From Lentisphaerota bacterium (GTDB lineage: Bacteria; Verrucomicrobiota; Lentisphaeria; Oligosphaerales; PUNB01): DNA of 9,374 bases. Under the pieces are notes generated by a model that saw only the letters and a list, made by a program, of their open reading frames with translations, had not been told where the DNA came from and did no database searches. Below are positions 5,253 through 9,374 of the stretch, piece after piece. How positions within the stretch are numbered: the stretch's first letter is position 1; the number at the start of each line of letters is the position of its first letter. The stretch lies in the NCBI GenBank assembly GCA_003552565.1, contig PUNB01000183.1, positions 1-9,374 on the forward strand, in the 5' to 3' direction. Position numbers and translations under genes: made by a program.

Positions 5253-7784
5253 ATGAACGCTCTAAAGAAACTCAAGCGACATTCGCGTTTGCACCTTTCA
5301 ACGATCATGCTGATGATTTTTGCAGCCGCGGCCTGTATCGCCGCCGCCGGTTCCGGCTCGGCCGAGCAGCGCCAAGAGAGTCCGGACAGCCCCGGCATGA
5401 TTGAGAACAGGCGCGGAGCCTGGCTGGATGAAATTGTATTTGTCCAGCAGCCGGACCCGGGCCAAATGGTTAATCAAATCGAGAGAGGCGCCATCGACCT
5501 CTACGCCAGTGGGATCACCAACCCCGTAATCCACCGGCGCATTCTTGAGTCTCCCCGCGTCCAGCATACGATATCCTACGGAGCCTCGGTGGAACTGACT
5601 ATGAACACCGCCGAGTTTTCGGATCCTCAGCAGTTCAATCCCTTTCACTGTCGGGAAATACGTCAGGCCATGAACCGGCTTTTGGATCGAGACTATATCG
5701 CCGATGAAGTTTTCGGCGGCCTGGCTTCGCCGCGCTATCTGCCGATCAGCACGGTCTTTCCGGACTACGCCCGTTTAGCACCCGAAGCCCGTACTCTGGA
5801 GCTACGCTACGCTCATGATCGCCTGCGGGCGGAAGAAACCATCAGCTCCAGAATGCGGGAACTGGGTGCTGAAAAGCGGCAGGATAGTTGGTTTTACAAA
5901 GGCGAACCGGTTGAACTTAAACTGCTCATCCGCACCGAGGATGCTCGGCAACAGCTTGGCGATTATGTCGGCAATGTTATGGAAGAGCTGGGATTCAGGG
6001 TCAACAGAATGTACAGAACCGCCGAAGAAGCCTCCCGCATCTGGATCGCCTCCGATCCGGCCGGCGGCGGCTGGCATCTTTACACCGGCAGCTGGATCTC
6101 AATTATCATCAACCGCGACCAGGCCGGAGAACTGGACCAATTCTACACCCCCCGCGGCCGGCCGGAACCACTGTGGCAGGCGTACACTCCGGAAAAGGAA
6201 CTTGATGAAGTGGCCGAGGCGCTGCGCCGCCGGGCTTATGATACTTGGGAAGAACGCCAAGACATGATGGCCCGCGGCATGGAACTGGCCATGCGGGAAT
6301 CCACTCGCGTGTGGCTGGTGGATCAGCAGAGTGCCTGGGCTTACGCCGGGAATGTGGAATTCGCCGCCGATCTGGCCGGCGGTTTCAGCGGCTCGGCTCT
6401 CTGGCCTTATACCTTGCGTTTCACTGACCGGCAAGGCGGCAGAATGACCATCGGCGTTCCCAGCCTGCTGACCGAACCCTGGAATCCGGTGGCCGGCACC
6501 AATTGGATTTTCGACCGTATGATAACCCGGTCTCTACATGACCCGGTGGTTCTGCCCGATCCTTTCACCGGACTCTTTCGTCCTCAGCGTATTCAGAAGG
6601 CGGAGGTGACAGTGCGTGAAGACATCCCCGTCCAGAAGACTCTCGACTGGGCGGAACTGAAGCGAAAAGAAAAAATCCAAGTTCCCGAAGACACCTGGAT
6701 TGAATGGGATAGCGATAAAGAACGATTTATCACCATCGGGGAAAAATTTCCCGATGGCGTTGAAGCGCGCACCCGAACGCGGGTGGTTTTTGAAGAAAAA
6801 TTCAAGCAGCGCCTTTGGCATGACGGCTCCAGCGCCTCACTGGCGGATATCATTCTGCCGTGGATTATGCTTTTTGAGCGAGCGGATGAGAACAGTCCAC
6901 TGTTTGACCGTTCCGCAGTGCCGATATTTCAATCATTCACCGCCCATTTCCGGGGCTGGCGCATCATTTCCGAAGAACCATTGGAAATTGAAATCTATAG
7001 TGATCAGATTTTTCCTGATGTCGAGTGGATAGCTGGAAACCGCGCCCCTGGAGCCTCCGCCTGGCATTTGCTGGTTCTCGGAATCCTGGCCGAACGCGAA
7101 GGCACCCTGGCTTTTTCATCGGACAAAGCCGACCAGCTCGGAGCGGAATGGATGAATCTGGTCAGCGGCCCCAGCCTGCCGGTTCTCGACCGTCATCTGC
7201 AAAGAGCGAAAGCGCAAAACTACATCCCTTACGAAGGCAAACTTGGGCAGTACATAGATAAGGAAGAAGCCGCGCAGCGATATCAGAATTTAGCCCGATG
7301 GCGCCGTGAAAGGCGCCATTACTGGGTCGGAAACGGACCCTTTTATCTGCACTCAGCCCGGCCGGTGGAGAATATTGTGGTACTTCGACGCTTTGAGGAT
7401 TTTCCCGACTCCAGCGATAAATGGCTGGGATTTGACACCCCCAGAATACCCGAACCCCGCCTGAGAGGGCCGAATTTTGTCAAACAGGGAGAAGCGGCTG
7501 AATTCAGCCTGACAATTAAAGAAGAACAGCGCCCGTACCCCGCGAATGAACTGGCCGCCATCGATTTTCTGGTTTTCGACAGCGCCGATGAATTGAAGAT
7601 CAAAGATGAAGCACGGCCTCGGGAGGGTAAAAACGGAGAATGGCTTTTCACCCTGAGCGGCGAACAAACCGCTGAACTCGCCACCGGCGCCGCCAGAATG
7701 GAGGTCGCGATCAACTCCCGGCTGGTGGCGCTGCCGAGTTTCGCCTCCTTTGTTTTCGCAGTCCTGCCCTCGGAGGATAAGTAA
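5253..7784 (+). CDS. Exported family-5 (SBP_bac_5-type) substrate-binding protein, circularly permuted, with C-terminal Ig-like domain
   Basis: The product is 843 residues. The basic N-terminus and hydrophobic segment (17-33) form a signal sequence; C28 in AAAAC is a poor but possible lipobox, the alternative being cleavage after GSA (37). Elements of the family-5 peptide-binding fold are all present but reordered. WLDEIVFVQQPD (57-68), the GAIDLYA block (79-85) and CREIRQAMNRLLDRDYI (133-149), normally in the second half, come first. Then follow GGRMTIGVPSLLTEPWNP (395-412), DPFTGLFRPQRI (436-447), RLWHDGSSASLADI (520-533) and GNGPFYL with VVLRRFEDFPD (693-719), normally the first half. Residues 735-840 look like an Ig-type beta domain. 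I recall unnamed proteins of 800-850 residues with this arrangement annotated as ABC transporter binding proteins in Chloroflexota-like genomes. Here no ABC permease or ATPase lies nearby; the gene is coupled to an LptG-like permease. Ligand unknown. Confidence 0.85.
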   Translation: MNALKKLKRHSRLHLSTIMLMIFAAAACIAAAGSGSAEQRQESPDSPGMIENRRGAWLDEIVFVQQPDPGQMVNQIERGAIDLYASGITNPVIHRRILESPRVQHTISYGASVELTMNTAEFSDPQQFNPFHCREIRQAMNRLLDRDYIADEVFGGLASPRYLPISTVFPDYARLAPEARTLELRYAHDRLRAEETISSRMRELGAEKRQDSWFYKGEPVELKLLIRTEDARQQLGDYVGNVMEELGFRVNRMYRTAEEASRIWIASDPAGGGWHLYTGSWISIIINRDQAGELDQFYTPRGRPEPLWQAYTPEKELDEVAEALRRRAYDTWEERQDMMARGMELAMRESTRVWLVDQQSAWAYAGNVEFAADLAGGFSGSALWPYTLRFTDRQGGRMTIGVPSLLTEPWNPVAGTNWIFDRMITRSLHDPVVLPDPFTGLFRPQRIQKAEVTVREDIPVQKTLDWAELKRKEKIQVPEDTWIEWDSDKERFITIGEKFPDGVEARTRTRVVFEEKFKQRLWHDGSSASLADIILPWIMLFERADENSPLFDRSAVPIFQSFTAHFRGWRIISEEPLEIEIYSDQIFPDVEWIAGNRAPGASAWHLLVLGILAEREGTLAFSSDKADQLGAEWMNLVSGPSLPVLDRHLQRAKAQNYIPYEGKLGQYIDKEEAAQRYQNLARWRRERRHYWVGNGPFYLHSARPVENIVVLRRFEDFPDSSDKWLGFDTPRIPEPRLRGPNFVKQGEAAEFSLTIKEEQRPYPANELAAIDFLVFDSADELKIKDEARPREGKNGEWLFTLSGEQTAELATGAARMEVAINSRLVALPSFASFVFAVLPSEDK

Positions 7785-7862
7785 ACTTCTGACTCTTTGC
7801 GCCGAGTATGAGGAGCACCCGAAAATTGTGTTAAAATAGCGTCTTTGTCATTTTTGTCGGTT

Positions 7863-7959
7863 AAGCGGGTCGATTAAGTGTATCCGAGCAAGGGTGGTGA
7901 TTAAGAAAGCAATTAAGTGTATTGGGGCATGAAGCGTAACACACTTAGTCGACCCGCTT
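7863..7959 (+). repeat. 19-bp inverted repeat with alternative inner pairing
   Basis: Arms 7863-7881 and 7941-7959 are complementary at all 19 positions; one pair is a T-G wobble that is allowed only in plus-strand RNA. Inside, ATTAAGTGTAT recurs (7873-7883 and 7912-7922), so ACACTT at 7941-7946 can pair either with the left arm or with AAGTGT at 7915-7920. It resembles a small non-autonomous element or structured RNA, and no coding potential is visible. Confidence 0.65.
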
Positions 7960-7981
7960 CCTTCGCTGTCTTTTGTTTTCC

Positions 7982-8002
7982 TGACACCTGAACACTGAAA
8001 CC
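7982..8002. repeat. Heptamer tandem, TGAMACC-like x3
   Basis: The units TGACACC, TGAACAC and TGAAACC follow one another with a 7-nt period. The tandem ends 4 nt before copy 3 of the 55-nt element, the same arrangement as at 244-257 before copy 2. Confidence 0.55.
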
Positions 8003-8006
8003 ACGA

Positions 8007-8061
8007 GTCTCATACAAGCCCGGCCGCCGGCGCAAGGCGCCTGATACCACAAGGGTGAGAC
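8007..8061 (+). repeat. Dispersed 55-56 nt structured repeat, copy 3
   Basis: This copy is 55 nt and ungapped against copy 2 at 43 of 55 positions. GTCTCA (8007-8012) pairs with TGAGAC (8056-8061). The centre forms its own hairpin, GGCGC-AAG-GCGCC at about 8029-8041. It has the same orientation as the other copies although it lies almost 8 kb away in another spacer. Confidence 0.7.
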
Positions 8062-8080
8062 TGATGCGGCATAAAAAACT

Positions 8081-8159
8081 TTGTCCCGAACCTTGTCCAG
8101 TGTTTTTTGACTTTGGAATTAGGTTTGTGATCCGCCTGAGGCGGATTCGGGACAAGGTT
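8081..8159. repeat. Overlapping inverted repeats around a tight hairpin
   Basis: TTCGGGACAA (8146-8155) is the exact inverse complement of 8081-8090, while GGACAAGGTT (8150-8159) is that of 8089-8098, so the right arm has two mutually exclusive partners. Between them ATCCGCC (8130-8136) and GGCGGAT (8140-8146) form a perfect 7-bp stem with a 3-nt loop. No T-run follows, so a terminator role is not supported. Confidence 0.6.
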
Positions 8160-8170
8160 AACAATGCGAA

Positions 8171-8182
8171 GTCTCATACAAG
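8171..8182 (+). repeat. Isolated head of the 55-nt element (copy 5, partial)
   Basis: GTCTCATACAAG is identical over 12 nt to the head of copy 3 (8007-8018), in the same orientation, and lies 113 nt before the pseudouridine synthase start codon. The GATACC and tail blocks are absent. Confidence 0.6.
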
Positions 8183-8232
8183 TGAGTTCTGAAAAGAGGT
8201 ATCCGGCCAGCATTCGGCATCAGGAAAAAGAG

Positions 8233-8292
8233 TTTTATGAAACCCTAGACAAGGTTTTTTCATCTCATGGTACGGCTTCGGACTTCATAAAA
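8233..8292 (+). promoter_or_regulatory. Nested inverted repeats in the leader of the pseudouridine synthase gene
   Basis: TTTTATGAA (8233-8241) is the exact inverse complement of TTCATAAAA (8284-8292), which ends 2 nt before the ATG at 8295. Inside, AAACC (8240-8244) can pair with GGTTT (8253-8257), followed by three more T, a weak terminator-like hairpin that would compete with the long stem. No Shine-Dalgarno sequence is visible before the ATG. A role in expression is inferred from position only. Confidence 0.4.
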
Positions 8293-8294
8293 AT

Positions 8295-9257
8295 ATGAAC
8301 ACACCTTCAAACCACGCCATCACCGTGGCGGTTCCCGCCAGTGCCGCCGGAGAGAGGATTGACAAGTTTCTCAGCCGTCTTTTCCCGGAACATTCCCGGT
8401 CGCTGGTGCAGCAATGCATCAGAGAAGAAAGAATTCTGCTGTCACCGCATCAGCCGGTGAAAAAAGATCATCGCTTGCGAAAAGGTGAAACCATCCTGAT
8501 CTCCTGGCCGCCGCCGGAGCAGACTGAGGCGCCGGAGCCGGCGCCAGTGGATTTTCAGATACTTTATGAAGACCATGACATTCTAGTGCTGAACAAACCG
8601 GCGGGGCTGACTGTGCATCCGGCCCGGAACGAATCCGGCATCACCCTGGTGCATGGACTGCTGCACCATGACCGGAGCGCTTTCGCATCCATGACCACCG
8701 ATGAACTTCGGCCCGGCATTGTCCATCGGCTGGACAAGGACACTTCCGGAATCATGCTGACGGCGAAAAACCGGCAGGCCGAACAAAAACTAAAGGCCGC
8801 TTTCAAAGAACGAAAAGTGGAAAAAGTCTATCTGGCGCTGGTTTACGGCGAAGTGGAAAACCCCTCCGGCTGCATAGAAACACGGTTCGGCCGCCACCCC
8901 CGGGACCGCAAGAAAATGTCTGTACTGGAGAAGGATGGCAAGATCGCCCGCACTCACTACAAAACCCTGTGCCGGAATCGCCATGCAGCTCTGCTGGAAG
9001 TTCGCATCGAAACCGGGCGCACCCATCAGATAAGGGTTCATTGCGCCTATATTAATCATCCGATCCTCGGCGACCGCGTATACGGCGGTAAACAGAAGTC
9101 GCTGGAAACAACCCCGAAAAGACAAATGCTGCATGCGCATAGACTGACTTTCCCCCATCCCGGAACCGACGGACTGAAAGAATACGAAGCGCCTTTGCCG
9201 GAAGATTTCCGCCGATGCCTGCAGGAACTGGGATTGCAACCAAGCGGCGGGGACTAG
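8295..9257 (+). CDS. RluD/RluA-family 23S rRNA pseudouridine synthase
   Basis: This enzyme family converts specific uridines of 23S rRNA to pseudouridine; RluD itself acts on helix 69 of the large subunit. The product is 320 residues, a normal length. An S4 RNA-binding domain occupies about residues 20-70 (RIDKFLSRLFPEHSRSLVQQ). The catalytic domain starts near 87 with ILYEDHDILVLNKPAGLTVHP. The family signature HRLDKDTSG lies at 144-152 with catalytic D147. The GRTHQIRVH motif (241-249) completes the active-site fold. The ATG at 8295 fits the family N-terminus. The S4 domain plus HRLDKDTSG favours RluD or a close paralogue, but target specificity cannot be read from sequence alone. The long repeat-filled spacer before it suggests it is transcribed separately from the upstream pair. 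Confidence 0.92.
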   Translation: MNTPSNHAITVAVPASAAGERIDKFLSRLFPEHSRSLVQQCIREERILLSPHQPVKKDHRLRKGETILISWPPPEQTEAPEPAPVDFQILYEDHDILVLNKPAGLTVHPARNESGITLVHGLLHHDRSAFASMTTDELRPGIVHRLDKDTSGIMLTAKNRQAEQKLKAAFKERKVEKVYLALVYGEVENPSGCIETRFGRHPRDRKKMSVLEKDGKIARTHYKTLCRNRHAALLEVRIETGRTHQIRVHCAYINHPILGDRVYGGKQKSLETTPKRQMLHAHRLTFPHPGTDGLKEYEAPLPEDFRRCLQELGLQPSGGD

Positions 9258-9304
9258 TGTCGTGTCACGCTTCAAACGTCGCATTGGACAAGTGTATTCT
9301 GGAT

Positions 9305-9371
9305 GCACAGTGGCCGCGAAATTCGAAAGGCGATGCTGTGTCATCGTCGTCGTATTTCGCGGTTGCTGTGC
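9305..9371 (+). repeat. Large nested inverted repeat at the window edge
   Basis: Arms 9305-9322 and 9354-9371 pair over 18 positions: 15 Watson-Crick plus three consecutive pairs (9311-9313 with 9363-9365) that are G-U wobbles on the plus strand. T9304-G9372 is another wobble. An inner stem pairs 9329-9335 with 9342-9348 around a 6-nt loop. It begins 47 nt past the rluD-like stop codon and may extend beyond the window. There is no T-run in the visible part, so it is either a structured 3' end or part of a dispersed element. Confidence 0.6.
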
Positions 9372-9374
9372 GCC

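Larger units (their letters stand above)
7785..8294. other. Repeat-rich spacer before the pseudouridine synthase gene
   Basis: This spacer of about 507 bases has no plausible gene. In order it holds a 19-bp inverted repeat (7863-7959) with internal 'attaagtgt' direct repeats, a heptamer tandem (7982-8002), copy 3 of the 55-nt element (8007-8061), an inverted-repeat cluster (8081-8159) enclosing a tight 7-bp hairpin, a solo 12-nt element head (8171-8182) and nested inverted repeats ending 2 nt before the next start codon (8233-8292). Positions 7785-7862 show no clear terminator and no convincing promoter. Confidence 0.7.

Noticed and set aside
8081..8160. tRNA or other standard RNA gene
   Set aside because: The stems do not form a cloverleaf and no conserved T-loop sequence (GTTCRA) is present in the right place.
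8790..9344. Minus-strand frame of 184 codons opposite the rluD-like gene
   Set aside because: It lies antisense to the catalytic domain of a clear pseudouridine synthase, and its N-terminal part runs through the inverted repeat at the window edge.

Overview
This is a 9.4 kb bacterial chromosomal window of moderate GC content. It carries seven protein-coding genes separated by unusually repeat-rich spacers. The envelope is Gram-negative, because an LptF/LptG-type lipopolysaccharide-export permease is present. Shine-Dalgarno sequences are mostly weak or absent. The spacers hold short heptamer tandems, 'atccgtgt'-type palindromes and 'ctttgcg'-type repeats. That mix fits an uncultured member of the PVC group (for example Kiritimatiellota or Lentisphaerota), but this assignment is an inference from style and not from a marker gene.

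Layout from left to right. Positions 1-667 hold no convincing gene and are a mosaic of dispersed repeats and stem-loops. On the minus strand, pyrF (orotidine-5'-phosphate decarboxylase, 2616-1918) is followed by an exported protein of unknown function (1837-668, possibly from a GTG at 1921). A 295-base spacer with GC-rich stem-loops separates pyrF from a second minus-strand unit. That unit holds a GcvH-fold protein (3993-3604) and, 2 nt further on, a six-helix membrane protein (3601-2912). A 76-base divergent intergenic region leads into a plus-strand pair 7 nt apart: an LptG-like permease (4070-5245) and a large exported family-5 substrate-binding protein (5253-7784). Next comes a 507-base repeat-rich spacer, then an RluD-family pseudouridine synthase (8295-9257). 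The right edge cuts into another large inverted repeat.

Three points deserve attention. (1) The GcvH-like protein aligns without gaps to the lipoyl region of canonical H protein, yet has serine where the lipoylated lysine should be, so it cannot be an ordinary glycine-cleavage carrier. (2) The 843-residue binding protein carries the parts of the family-5 fold in circularly permuted order with an added C-terminal Ig-like domain. It is coupled to an LptG-like permease and has no ABC transporter genes near it. (3) The spacers contain a 55-56 nt element in three full copies, with a compensatory change in its terminal stem, plus two isolated copies of its 12-nt head, all in one orientation. Several other inverted repeats have their imperfections as G-U wobbles on the plus strand only, which suggests structured RNA or repeats maintained at the RNA level.

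The genes do not form one pathway. PyrF is pyrimidine biosynthesis, RluD is rRNA modification, LptG is outer-membrane biogenesis, and the remaining proteins are envelope or unknown.
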